DNA from: Pisaster brevispinus
Lineage: Eukaryota > Echinodermata > Asteroidea > Forcipulatida > Asteriidae
Assembly: GCA_023634235.1 (NCBI GenBank)
Contig: JAMKCF010000008.1
Coordinates: forward strand, 13,173,676-13,237,675
Direction: 5' to 3'
DNA length: 64,000 nt
The translations under genes and the position numbers were made by a program. The notes beneath the pieces are model-generated. The model had not been told where the DNA came from and did no database searches. It saw nothing but the letters and a program-made list of their open reading frames with translations. Positions 1-12,400 of the stretch are shown here, in pieces. Position 1 is the first letter of the stretch. Each line of letters starts with the position of its first letter.

Positions 1-380
1 CTACATAAAACACCTGAGGACCAGTCAAAATTCTCTCCAAGTGGTCTGGCTGACTAGTTCAGAGTTGGAAAACGTCCTTATTTCTTGAATTACGGACTAG
101 TGAAAAAGGTGATGGACAAGTGAAATGACAAGCTAGCTGGTCCTTCTGGCTAGTCACTGAAAATTATACCGGCAAACCCCGTTGTTTGCAACAGTCCAAA
201 ATGCGCGCTACACTATATAACGCATGGGGACATTGAATCCACAAAATGGCGCAACCAAGATTGTTGCGATAGCGACTTCAGGGGAATCGAGGTCAACACA
301 TGATGTCATTCATTGGCTATAAACTTGTACACAAAATAATTCATACAATCCACAAGACAAATCCATTGAGCCTGGCACCC

Positions 381-470
381 TGGGCCCACTTTCATAGAGC
401 TGCTTAAGCAGACAATAGTGCTTAAACATTTTCTGCTTAGCAAAAGGAAGCAGGATACCAGTTACGAGGC
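381..470 (+). mobile_element. Truncated GGGCCC-type MITE
   Basis: Begins TGGGCCCACTTTCATAGAGC and continues as the intact palindromic copy at 38136-38331 does (stretches of CTTAAGCA and GGATACCAGTTAC). The second arm is missing. Confidence 0.6.
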
Positions 471-1529
471 CATGACACGCCAATTGTTCTCTGAATGCTG
501 TACAATGTCACTCACGACAAACGAGTGGAGGGTAAGGCTCAATGAACTTGATTGTCATTTACTCAAACCGACAGTCACAAAGTTTACCAAAAAACAAATA
601 AAACCAAACAATATGAAGATCAGGTTTTCACAGGAAAACGTTGTTAACAAATTAAAAAGTGTGAAATAATTTGTACGCCTAAAGATGCATTCTCATAAAT
701 TTTTTCACATATGCGGCAGTTGCAACTTTGAACCATTTTGTGGTTTTTTTTCTTAAGAGCTGAAAAATGCGGAAACTTACTGAGAACAATGTCTGGTTCT
801 TGAAAGAATTGAAGAAAGTCATAAAAGGTAAAAGGATAAACACTTGAAACTTTGAGATTGAAAACACACACACAAAATGCACTATATAAAAAAATAACAA
901 ATACAAAAAAAACAGATATGTAATCAATGTAAGGGTATTAACACAACCGTTGACGGGCAGTTTCCACTCATGGACACAAAAGTGTGGAACATGGGTTGTC
1001 TAAAGGTACAGGAGGATTGTGGTTGAGCAAACAAATAGGTAGATGACTGAGTATTTAAGACGCTGGAGGAGGTTAATCTTCAAAATCTATATGTACGTAA
1101 AAAGACAGACATTTTTGTTTACTAAAAGTTACTAAAATACATTGATTGTCCTAATGTTGTCCGGATATAGAATCTACAGACTCTTGGGGATAGCTACCAG
1201 CCAATATTAAGAAAACCCCTTTCCCAGTTATCTATGAGATTGCAAGTTTTAAACAATGCTTTGCGTACAAACATGGACAGAATTTGTTACAAAAGTGTCT
1301 GTCCAATGTTCATACCTGACATATTTCCCAATGTTTATTTCCTAAAATGCCCACAGCAATATCCCAGTTTTACTGCTTACAGTCTTTAATCGTTAGGAAT
1401 ATTACTAGCACCATTTATTGTGTAGTTACATTTTCATTCTTTCTTCACTTTCCATGCCATGTGTCTGTCTTTGTTACATACGCAACATTTTTCAAATGAC
1501 TTGGTAATTTCAAAAGGTCAAAGATTAAT

Positions 1530-1626
1530 TAAAAAAAATAGTTAGTGGCCTGACGTTTCGACCCTAGCAGAGTCTTTCTCGAAAGGCTAAATGACAAGAC
1601 TACAAACATAAACAGGTACATGTATA
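1530..1626 (-). repeat. Dispersed repeat with hammerhead-like 3' core
   Basis: About 90 bp matching 37118-37205 in the opposite orientation. Both copies carry GGGTCGAAACGTCAGGCCAC followed by CTAACTATTTTTT. A shorter diverged fragment lies at 15573-15625. Confidence 0.6.
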
Positions 1627-1783
1627 CAATTTTTTCTTTTGATTTAACTTATAAATTTTTTCTATGAACAATCATGAACAGGTTTGGAATATACAGGGAA
1701 AGACTGTGACAAAACAGTTACTTTTGTCTCACTCTCCAATGCCTCTCTCTTACAAAGTAATCTTTAGGCCCATTAGTGTGGCA

Positions 1784-1926
1784 TGGGGGACTTTTGGGGC
1801 GCTAGGTGGCAGCAGACTTACCAGGTAAATCCATTGTTTTCGGTAATGTGCGCATGCTCAGAACTATGTAAGCAATGGAAATTTACCTGATAAGTCTGCT
1901 GCCACCTAGCATTCCAAAGTCTCCCA
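1784..1926. mobile_element. Palindromic MITE with ~53-bp arms
   Basis: Arms at 1784-1836 and 1873-1926 are near-perfect reverse complements; both carry the AGGTGGCAGCAGACTTA block. They are separated by a loop of about 36 bp. No target-site duplication could be assigned. Confidence 0.75.
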
Positions 1927-2028
1927 TTGGGCAGATATGTTTGAATCCTAGAACGAATCAGTGTAAACATCCATATATAAATGAAGAGAACCAGTCTATT
2001 CTATACTTCTGTGACATGTGTGTGTTAA

Positions 2029-2480
2029 TGGTAAGGTCATAGATTGGTAAACGCTCCAAAAATTAATGAACATCAAAACTTACTTTATGAGAAGCACTGC
2101 AGCTGTTGATAGTATAAACTTTTTTGAGCAAGGATTCCCTTCAAGGTAATATGGTTTTGGACAAATTTTCACCCAAAACATTTGAATCTGAGAAACAATT
2201 CATGCATGAATCATTTCTCAGATTTCTGAGGGTTGGTGTCCATTCACGAATGCTGCGGCCAGAGATAAAGTTGGTACCCTTTGTCACCTCACTAAACTTG
2301 GATGGATTTGACGTTCTTGTGAAACTACCACGACCTACCACGACAGTTTGTTGCTTTCTCAGCAAGTAGACACTGTGTTTAGCTGTGACTTTCATGTGAC
2401 TTTAATTGTATCTTTCTTCATAATTTTGCCAATAAATCAGCATTACAATGACAAAAACCAGTCTATGACCCTACCTATAA
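2029..2480 (+). mobile_element. TTAA-flanked MITE (full-length copy)
   Basis: Left end GTAAGGTCATAGATTGG and right end CCAGTCTATGACCCTACCT are inverted repeats. The left end is preceded by TTAA. Other copies are at 3588-3767 and 18879-19349. No transposase is encoded. Confidence 0.7.
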
Positions 2481-2538
2481 GGAATGAAAGAAAGATGACT
2501 GGACTGTAACAAACCTCCACAACAGAAACATGGGGATA

Positions 2539-2695
2539 GGCCCAGTTTCAAACGGCCTCATAGCAGAAAATGACGGTTAGCTAATTCACATGCAAGCAAA
2601 ATGTTAGCAGGAAACCAGTCACAAGCAACTTTCATTACATTATATTTTAGCTGGTAACCCATTTCTAGCAAGCAAAATCTCATTGTGCTTATTAC
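2539..2695 (+). mobile_element. Decayed GGGCCC-type MITE
   Basis: Resembles 38136-38331 through the internal motifs AGCTGGTAACCCATTTCT and repeated AGCAAAAT stretches. The ends are eroded. Confidence 0.4.
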
Positions 2696-3325
2696 AGAGG
2701 GTTTCCAATGTCTAATTCATTTATAAGATGCACTCATTTTCCAAGAGATACATGTAGATTACAAATCTCTAAATCTCACGTTAAAATGGTGTAAAACGTA
2801 ATTTTGTTTTATCAGAGCGAAGCTTGTAACACGATGCCAATAGATATCGACAGCAAATGGGTCTGTACATTCCAAACAGGAATCTATGCAGTCAAATTCA
2901 ATTTCTTTTCTTTTTTTTGCGATATGGTGGACATTTTATGAGTGCAATGTTTGGTTTGTATATGTACAGATTTAACCAAACCAATTAGTGTCCTCATAAC
3001 AAGTCCACCTATATTTCAAAAAGGATAGTGCCTTTTTGATTGAATATCATCAAAATTTAAGGAATGAACTGAAAATTTCCCGAACCAAAATGTACTGAAA
3101 TGTACTTCTGACAATCTGACATCATTGGAAGTTCTATTATGATGACAACATTCAAACTGGAAGGGTATCAAATTCGATGGCATTTTACAACGCTTTAACC
3201 TCAGGTTAGAGACTTGTAATTTGTTTCCCACTTTCATGAGGACTCTATTGGAAAAGGAGTGGATCACAGAACTGAATTCGACCTTGGAGCTTCAATGCCT
3301 AGATGTTAAGTAAATCAAGACCTAC

Positions 3326-3448
3326 CTTGACCAGTCCGAAGAAGCCGGTGGACTTACGAGCCATGTCCATTTTGGCGACGCTTTCTAGTTTGGCCAGTGC
3401 GATGTCCAGGTGGGAGGAGGCGCAAAATCCCATCCCATAGGCGCAACC
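3326..3448 (-). CDS. MROH1: MROH1 exon 18 (last exon in window)
   Basis: Residues about 702-742 (GCAYGMGFCASSHLDIALAK; DMARKSTGFFGLVK), matching CCFGICAISHLDDTLA..RKSIGIF. Its GTAGGT donor leads into an intron that extends past position 1. Confidence 0.9.
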
Positions 3449-6400
3449 CTGGAGATGAAAAGAAAAAGTATATAAAACAACACTTTAAGTGAGGAATCTT
3501 TATGACCAATACACCTGTACACGATCATCTTGGTCAAAGAGGCTCTTAGACTGATTGGACAATTTATTTCAAACCTTAGTACCTTAAAGGTAGGGTCATA
3601 GATTGGTAAATACTCCCAAAAATTAATGACCATAAACAACTGACTTGGTAAGAAGCACTGCAGCTGGTGATATTATAAACTATTTTGAGACAGGATTCCC
3701 TTTAAGGTAATAGTGTTCAATTAAGTTTTTAACCCAAAAACATTTGAATCTGAGAAACGATTGATGGTTTGCTTTTTCGAAGTCCATCAAAGAAGTGAGT
3801 TGCACAACTTCCACAAGTGAAAAAGTGGGGGTCAGATACGGCAATTTGTCTGCGCGATTACCTTCACAGTGTACCCCAAATCAAAACTGATAAGTGTAAG
3901 TATAGATCGAGCGCATCTACGTCACAGGCTGCACAAGTGCCAATTCGGTGATCATGTCTACCCAAGAAAAATACACAAGGTTGATGTTTATCGTAAATAT
4001 TTGACAGATTCGAGCGGGAACTTTGTTAACATTTTCCGGAGACTGAAAACTATTAGGGGGGGCCTATGTCCAAAGCTTTACTTTCATAGTAAAACAAATT
4101 TGTATTTTGAGTAAAAAAAAAGGAAGATTCTCAACACATGTGTCACCCCGATGCTTAACAACATTACGCACATAACTAAGTGTAACGTGGAGGATAACGT
4201 TTTGTAGTGATTGACTCAACATTGCGCTTTGCGTCGTGCCCCAGCTATTTGTAACAGTTACACACGACTCAAATACACACTGGTGATCTAAAAGACTGCA
4301 GTGGTGGATGATGTCATATGCACAAGGTCTGTAAGTAAAGACGCTTCTTACCTCTCTTTCTACGTGATCGTTGTGTTTCATAGATGAGAACATGATGTCA
4401 AGATGCTTCTGCACAAACTGAGTGTTCTTGACCTTTCGCATCACGACCCCAAGACACTTGAACAGGAAATTCTGAGAAAAAACAAACGAAAATGTCAACA
4501 ACAACAAAAGATTTCAACAATGGTTTTTGGAAGAGTACATTCAATCATCTATTTAGGGAGCGTCTCAAAAGTGGGACTGGTAGGAATGGTGTAATTGGAT
4601 CGGATAAGTATTCTAGCACGTGCACATGGACCATTCCATTGGAATATTCAAAATACTTTATTCACTCATGTACGATTGCTTCCCTACTTGAGCACACGAA
4701 CGGCCACTTCAAGGTGAGGGCTACGCTTAACTGATTTGGGCCATCGACCCAAATCAACTGCCATCAGGGGCCTGTTGCCACCTACTCCTGGCATGCCTGG
4801 GGCTGAAACAGGGTTACCCCCTTCACAGTCCGTAAGGATGTAGGCATGGGTATCATCCACTAGGAGCCTGGCTGGTAGAGCAGAATGCACTACCTTCCCA
4901 ATTTTGTACAAAGCAATTATGGTTAAGTGCCTTGCTCAAGTCCACAGGTGTGCTGACCGGGAAAATACCAGAGCTTGGGTCCAGTGAACTAGACCGCTAG
5001 GCACACCACAATGATGGATTCTAGCAAAACGTTGTAGCGGTTCAATGGATTGTGGGCTTCTGCCCACAGGAATGTTCATTTGAACTAAGAACGTGCCCAA
5101 CTTTTGAGATGCTATCTTAACACAAAAGTATCATAAACTTAGCCCAAGGCAAGTGACTTTATCACTTAACTTTTGGCTAACCTTTTTGAGAAAAATAGCC
5201 AAGATGGGGCAAAGGTCAAAATGCAATGCCATTGGTGTTTTTTGTCAGAGTACCTGCTAGTTTTTATCATGTCATGTTGACTCAAGCTCTGGTGTTTTTG
5301 GTCAGCAGAGTGACGGTTTGAGTCCCGGTCGTGGCACGTGTGTCCTTGAGCGAGATACTTTACCATGGTTGCTTTGTCCTTTGGATGGGACATTAAGCCG
5401 TAGGTCCCGTGTACTGGAATTGGTAGTGCCCATAAAAGAACCCAGAACACTAATCCTGGAAGCATCCTTGTCTACAGGTTTCCTCAGGCTTGCGAGCTAC
5501 AGTAATTAAATTCACTTATGAGGCATCCTTGGTTTCATTACCAGAAATATATAATAATAAAAGTCCAGCACATCAGTTTGTCATGCAATCTTTTGACATA
5601 AGCAAGTGTACGTAATCTGACCCAACTTTCCAATGAAACTGCTTTCTACGTGATGCTTGTTTTGAGGCGTGTTTGTGAGTTCATTTTTTTCACGGGTTGT
5701 CACTTGTCATCATGACACAAGATACTGACCTTCTCTTGAGGTGCATCTTGGTACAGGGGGAGCTGTTGTCCGAGAGCGGTGCCGATGTCACAGTGCCAGT
5801 CTTCATCTTCCACTGTGTCTAACGTCTTGGCGAGCAGCTGTGATGCGGAAGTAACAAAACCGGGATAATTGGTAGCAAATGCTCAAAGAAACATGCAGAC
5901 AAACACTTCAAATCAGACAAACACTTCAAATCAGACCAACACTTCAAATCAGACAAACACTCCAAATCAGACAAACACTCCAAATCAGACAAACACTCAA
6001 ATCAGACAAACACTTCAAATCAGACAAACACTTCAAATCAGACCAACACTTCAAATCAGACAAACGCTTCAAAAAAGACAAACGCTTCAAATCAGACAAA
6101 CACTTCAAATCAGACAAACACTTCAAATCAGACAAACACTTCAAATCAGACAAACGCTTCAAATAAGACAAACGCTTCAAATCAGACCAACACTTCAAAT
6201 CAGACAAACGCTTCAAATCAGACCAATACTTCAAATCAGACCAACACTTCAAATCAGACCAACACTTCAAATCAGACCAACACTTCAAATCAGACCAACA
6301 CTTCAAATCAGACAAACGCTTCAAATCAGACCAACACTTCAAATCAGACAAACGCTTCAAATCAGACCAACACTTCAAATCAGACAAACGCTTCAAATCA

Positions 6401-9400
6401 GACAAACACTTCAAATCAGACCAACACTTCAAATCAGACAAACACTTCAAATCAGACAAACACTCAAATCAGACAAACACTTCAAATCAGACCAACACTA
6501 CAAATCAGACCAACACTTCAAATCAGACAAACGCTTCAAATCAGACCAACACTTCAAATCAGACAAACGCTTCAAATCAGACAAACACTTCAAATCAGAC
6601 CAACACTTCAAATCAGACAAACACTTCAAATCAGACCAACACTTCAAATCAGACAAACGCTTCAAATAAGACAAACACTTTAAATCAGATCAACACTTCA
6701 AATCAGACAAACACTTCAAATCAGACCAACACTTCAAATCAGACCAACACAACACCCAAAATTTCACACTTCAGCTGGAAATATCTACCTTTAACAGCAA
6801 ATCTTCCCATGACTTCTGTGACCACTTTTCTTCGTCATCCAGGTTTTCTAAACCAACAAAATTATAAATATTAATTTGCAATGTAGGATGAAAAAGTTAA
6901 CGATAATAATTATATTGGTCGGCTGGTCTGACCAAACTGTAACCAAATTGTTGGCTCAGTTAGGCTTGGTTTTAAGATAGCTGATTTAATGTCAACGGGA
7001 TTCTTTAAAAAAATGAAAAGCATCGAAGTGTCCAACAATGTTGATCAAATTATTCAGACCAAGTTCCATTACTTCAAAATAAAATGAAGGCAGTCTACGT
7101 CACAAGCTGTTTCTGGTTACCGACCCGTTATCGCATAGCTCTTGGAAATTGATTCGGTCAATGAATTTTTCTGACAAAAACTTAGTTCTGGCCAGATTTA
7201 GGTTAAATTGTTTAGAATCCTACCTTCAATGTACTGTATGAGTTTAGGTATGACAGCATCCCACATGTCTACAATGCCACTATGGATGTTGGGAGACAAA
7301 GCGTGCATCAGCTTCAAAACGTGGATGCCACGCTTTCGACCGTTGTCTGGTCGTCCCGCCATAACCTGGAGACGAGGGGGTTCCAACGGATTTCTCTTAA
7401 AATTTTTAATTCCATTACATGTATAATATTACAACCTTATCCAGACTGGCTAACAGCAAACTTTTTTACCTCCCGGAACAACTTAAGAGTGCCATTAATT
7501 TTAAGATTGCAGTCAGTTGGACGGCTGTCAAGTATCCATCCAAGTATCCATCGTGAAGTGTGCACAGGCATACACCTACCGTGCTTTGCTTTATTTCATC
7601 CGTACAAAGAGAGAAGAAGGTACTGGAATTAATGCTCACAATCTCCCTTTCTCTGGAGGTTATTGTGTAACCCCTGATTCCAGACCTCTCATTTTGTCAT
7701 ACAAATGTGGCATACAAGAAAACACAGGCTACAGCCATTGTTTATCATTATATTCGCCTCGATGGGAGGCAAGTCCAAGCGTTCCGAGATACCAGCATAC
7801 CATGGCAGATTATAGGCAGTGGCTTAAAGCCGACGTTTGCGATTCATGATGAATGCAGACTCGTGTTTTCTCACACGATAACAAATCCAGATGCTTATTA
7901 TGAGAACCTTTGTCAAGTCAGGGTGTCATTGTGATGATTTGTTATAAGGAAAATTATTACCCCGGAAGCTCCAAAATGTTCCGAAAAATAATACTGTGCA
8001 CAGGAACTGAATTTATTTTGAATATCCGTCCAAAGTGGTTAAATAAAGAAAAATTACTTTGCATTAAAAAAAAGAAAGAAAATTTTTTTTTTAATGAACT
8101 GGTTTTAAAAGGCGGGGAAATAAATGGATATTTCTCAAACTCAAACTTTAATGTTATCATCGCTGCTTAAGCAGTTCTCGTTTATAATCAATTTAACCAA
8201 CTATTTACCATGAGTCTAGCCACAAGAGCATTGGGTTTAGGCAGGCTGCTCAACTCCTCAAAGACAAGATTATAATCGTCGGCTTCCTCGTCACGTTTCT
8301 TGGCCCCAATGAAGGCCAGGCTCTGACAGAGGGTACCCATGGCATCAGTGTACTGAGGCATGGTAAGAAACTCCATCAGATACGGCCATAGTACCTAACA
8401 AAGACAAAATTTGGTCACTATTTACTATAAAGTTTAAATAATTTTGGGTTGAACCAAGAAAGAAACTGTTTTATCTAGCCATTTATAATTTGTTTCCTCA
8501 ATGGTTGAATGGCTTCTGACTGGCACCCCTGAACAAAGACATTGACTAATAGGGAGACCGCCAATAGGGCTGGATAGCTCAGTTGGTAGAGTGCTGGTAC
8601 GTTAATCCGGAGGTCGTTGGTTCAAGTCCCGCTCCAGTCAATTTTTCTTTGTTCAAACCCAAATGAAACTCTGTGTGTAAACCCATATAAATATGCTTTC
8701 TCATTGACATTTACAAATTTTAATGGCTGATATTTTTTTTACGGTTAACTTTTTTTTTTAAAGCACAATCAGACTGTCAGAAAGCTGTTATGCCCTTCAT
8801 CGACCCTCGCCAGTGTGAAAAGACGGCATTTCATTTGAACAGACAGCATTTTGGAGAAAGATGAAAGGCCTCATGACAATACAGTATATCTGTCTTTACA
8901 AAATCTTGGTCGGAACAGGTCTTTGATAAAGAAAATATGTACAAATTCACGCAAAGAGTTCATCCATTCATTGTTTGCAGTGCCTTTTGCCCCAGGCCAC
9001 CAAACCATGAACCCATGGAGTCTGTGAAACTGATGCCTGTGTACCACACAGTGTCTCACCCACACATGGTCTGTAGACATGACCACTACCAACACACACA
9101 GAAACCCAAAAGCCAGTTTAGCCTCCTGCTGTGTGTTGCATTAGAGTTCTGCATGTTATTGGGTCCTCCAAAGCCAGCGGGGCCCCAATTTCATGGCTCT
9201 GCTTACCGCTGAACTCTGCAATTGCGATCACCACTCTTCACCTATGGGGCAAAAGCCGAATTTCTGGTTGAGTCGTGTAAGCATAGAGTGCCTAGTAACA
9301 TGGAGTATACACGCTCACACAAAAGAATTCCCTGCTAACCTGTTAAATACGCTTGGTGTAAGCAGAATTCTCTGCTTCCATAAGAGCCGATTCTTTGCTC

Positions 9401-12400
9401 ATGGAAAGCAGAGCCATGAAATTGGGCCCAGGTGAACTGATAAGTGGGGCTTTATAAAAGGCATTTTGTCGTTGTGTAAATACTCACTGATTCCATATCC
9501 ACAACAGTTGTGGTGATGAGATTCATGACGTTTTCACACATGGATTTCAAAGCAGCGTTGGTCACTTGCTCCGAATCAGCTTTCTCTTTTTTGTTCTTCA
9601 TTTTAAACAAAACAAAAATCAGAAATTACACACCAACCATAAGTTAACAAGGAAATAAAAAACAATTATTATCAATGTTGCCAGGAAATCTAGCTTTACA
9701 TTGTAATGTCAGACTATACATTATCATCCAATGTGGTTTTGAATGATAGATAAACTTTGCAGTCTGCAATATATCATGTGGTAAATGCATACTACACAGT
9801 ACACAGTCAACCTTCCTACTCTGTGACCATTAAATATCGTCTGAATGATAAATAAACTATGCAGCCTGCAATACGTTGTGGTGAATGCATCTTCACAGTA
9901 CACAGTCAACCCTCCTACTGTCTGACCTTTCAACATCACCGACTGTGACTTGGATAAGTGACTTTGTCCTTGCTCCTTGATGGCAAGTCAACATCTTCCA
10001 AAAAAAAAAATTGTTGAAGGCAGGAGAGAGCTGTAAAAACAATCTGACAAATCACAGACACATTGGCAGCTCAAGTGTTAATATTTCATTTCATACAAGG
10101 TACACAAATTTGACGAACCATTTGTTGGATGTCATTCGGCGAGAGTGCACACTGCTTCACCACAAAATCTACCATGAGATTACCGCCCTCTAGCTCCAGA
10201 TAACCATGGTGAGCCATCGCAATCACGACCTGCGCAAATATCCTCTTCACCTGTTCAAAGTTCAGAGTTCAAAAATCAAGGTCCAACTTTTTATCTGTTA
10301 TTCTCTTATCTTTCACTTTTTTCTCTTCTCCCTCTGTCATTGTCCAAGTCAAATTTGAGTATGTCTTTTGTTAATGTCAGTTTTGCCCGAGGCAGGCCTA
10401 GAATTTCATCTTTGAAAGCGTAAGGCCATTTTCGTTTTGTAATGGGCACTTCCATTGGAAAATCTTCAAGGGTAACTTTTTAAGGGTCACAAAGGCCAAG
10501 ACCGGGGCAATAGAGGCCATGACCTCCATGACCTCCTTGTAATTCTCGGCCTGCTAGGGGAATGGACATTTCAAATTCACATTGAAAAACGAACAGTTAA
10601 ACTATTCTTATATTTCCTTCTTATAAGGTAACTTCTCAAAACTATTCCAGGATAAGTTGCAGGGAAAGTATATCCACAAAGGATAAGTTGCAGATGGATA
10701 CAGTCATAGATTTTTCCCAGAACACAAAGCTCATTTTATTCGCAAGTGTGGTGACAGACTCCCGATTGAGTAGTCTGTGGTTTGGCCAACTGATAAGATC
10801 TCTTAGCCCTTGACAACGTTGTGGTCTGGTGACGTGCTTGATTTATTGCTCAAGGACACTCTTTAGTCTCATTACTTCTGCGACGACGTCAATGAAAGTG
10901 CCTCACCTGAATCACCTACTGGTTTCAGTAGTTAAGAATCTTAAGATCTGTGGTTTAGTCAACTTGTTAACAAAGTGCCTGGTCTTGCTGCAATACTGTC
11001 CCCTCAAACTTATCCACAATAGTAATTGGACTGCTTGAGGATATCTTGCGGGTTGAAAAGTCAACTGTGGAGAAGTCTATCTGAAAGTTATCCTGGAAAT
11101 GTTTTGAGAAGCTGCCTAAAAGAAAATGAGCTCCCTCTTCATCAACAACTGAGCTTGGCATACTAGCAGTTCAAGCATTGCTCTACAATCTCCAGTGAAT
11201 TTGTATCCACACAAGGGTCCCTGGTTATACCAATCTGGAGAGTGCTGTACAAAAGCTTGCCCCGAACGAAGTGATACAGCAAGACTTTCTTTGGTCCGAG
11301 GGATTCAAACTGAACAAGAATTTGGGACCAAGCAAGTGTTGTGCTGGACATTATTCAAGTTTCACTTTTTAGAGACATTCATTTGTGTAAAATTATCATC
11401 ATACGCCCAGACATGGTTTTATTCTTGATTTTCTTTTTAAAAAAATTCTTTTTTTTAAGTGTCTGAAAATAAAAAAATAAAACAGAAACTTGTTTTGTTT
11501 TAGTATCATAGGTTCTATTTCAACATGGGAAACATTGGACTTTGACCTTTTTGGTTGCGTGGAAGTAGGTGAGATCTTGCAGCTGTTTGTGGCCGCTATG
11601 GGCATTATGGTCTCTATGGTCTCTACAGGGTTAACTTGCAAGTGGCTTCCTGGAAGATTCGTACAAAGACACAATGCATACCTTATTGCTCTGATCTCCA
11701 AGAACTATCCTTAAACCAGACAGTATCAGCGATTTCTTGTTCTCTATATGTGGTCCTGAAAAAGATATGATTGTAACAAAAACAACGGAGATTTCAACAT
11801 GAAACATCTTGGCAAGTACCAAACAACCATAATAGTGGTTTCTTACATAGCACTCATATCCGCCACTCAGTGACGCTCAAGGCGCTTCAACATTCAGTAC
11901 TTTCCTGCAAGGTATGTGGACCTATGTTTTGTGTTTTGGGGTTGGTTTTTTTTAAGTATGAGACCTAGTCCTTTACGTAGTGCCATGTAATGGTTTACAA
12001 GGTGCTGTGGCGCAATATGCAGCCAATCAAACCAGGAACACCGGGGCGGACCCCTTCTCTTTACAATAAGTGCACTGGGTTCTTTTACGTGCGTTACACA
12101 ACACACGGGACCAACAGCTTTACGTCCCGTCTGAAGGACGAAGCAATCATGGTCAAGTGTCTTACACTTCTTCACTGGCACAACACTACAAAAAGAAATA
12201 TACAAGGCAGTACATAGATAAACATATTTTTAAAATATGTGACCGGCTCTGCAAAAATGGCCCTTATGTCGCAAAAAATAATTTTGGAGTTAGATACATG
12301 GATGGAAAGGTCTCTCTCTCAGCTTTAATTTGGTGTATTTTAGAAGTCTGTAGCATTTTGCAATCCAGAGTTATACTCTAATTTGCAATCAAATACTTGC

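Larger units (their letters stand above)
1..3325. other. Intron of MROH1 reaching the window edge
   Basis: I see no further MROH1 exon here. The stretch holds several transposon relics, described separately, plus A/T-rich unique sequence. Confidence 0.6.

Noticed and set aside
640..930. Minus-strand open frames near 0.64-0.93 kb as the next MROH1 exon
   Set aside because: A donor-like GTAAGT is present at one side, but there is no convincing acceptor and no similarity to the expected MROH1 sequence.
2124..2395. Short open frames on both strands near 2.1-2.4 kb
   Set aside because: They lie inside the TTAA-flanked MITE and are not preserved in its other copies.
5869..6669. 266-codon plus-strand frame (and a 171-codon minus-strand frame) across the minisatellite
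   Set aside because: An 18-bp period keeps all stop-free frames open automatically. The array is inside an MROH1 intron, and the 17-bp units shift the frame midway.
5895..6751. CRISPR-like array
   Set aside because: Units are contiguous without unique spacers, and the context is a eukaryotic intron.
8567..8640. Functional tRNA gene
   Set aside because: Box A and box B are present, but the acceptor stem does not pair well, and the sequence is embedded in a repeated leader and tail. It is a SINE head. The same holds for 17220-17294 and 22198-22270.
10967..11351. Two adjacent minus-strand open frames as possible extra MROH1 exons
   Set aside because: Flanking exons 10 and 11 join in frame without them, the frames match no MROH1 segment, and part overlaps a dispersed repeat.
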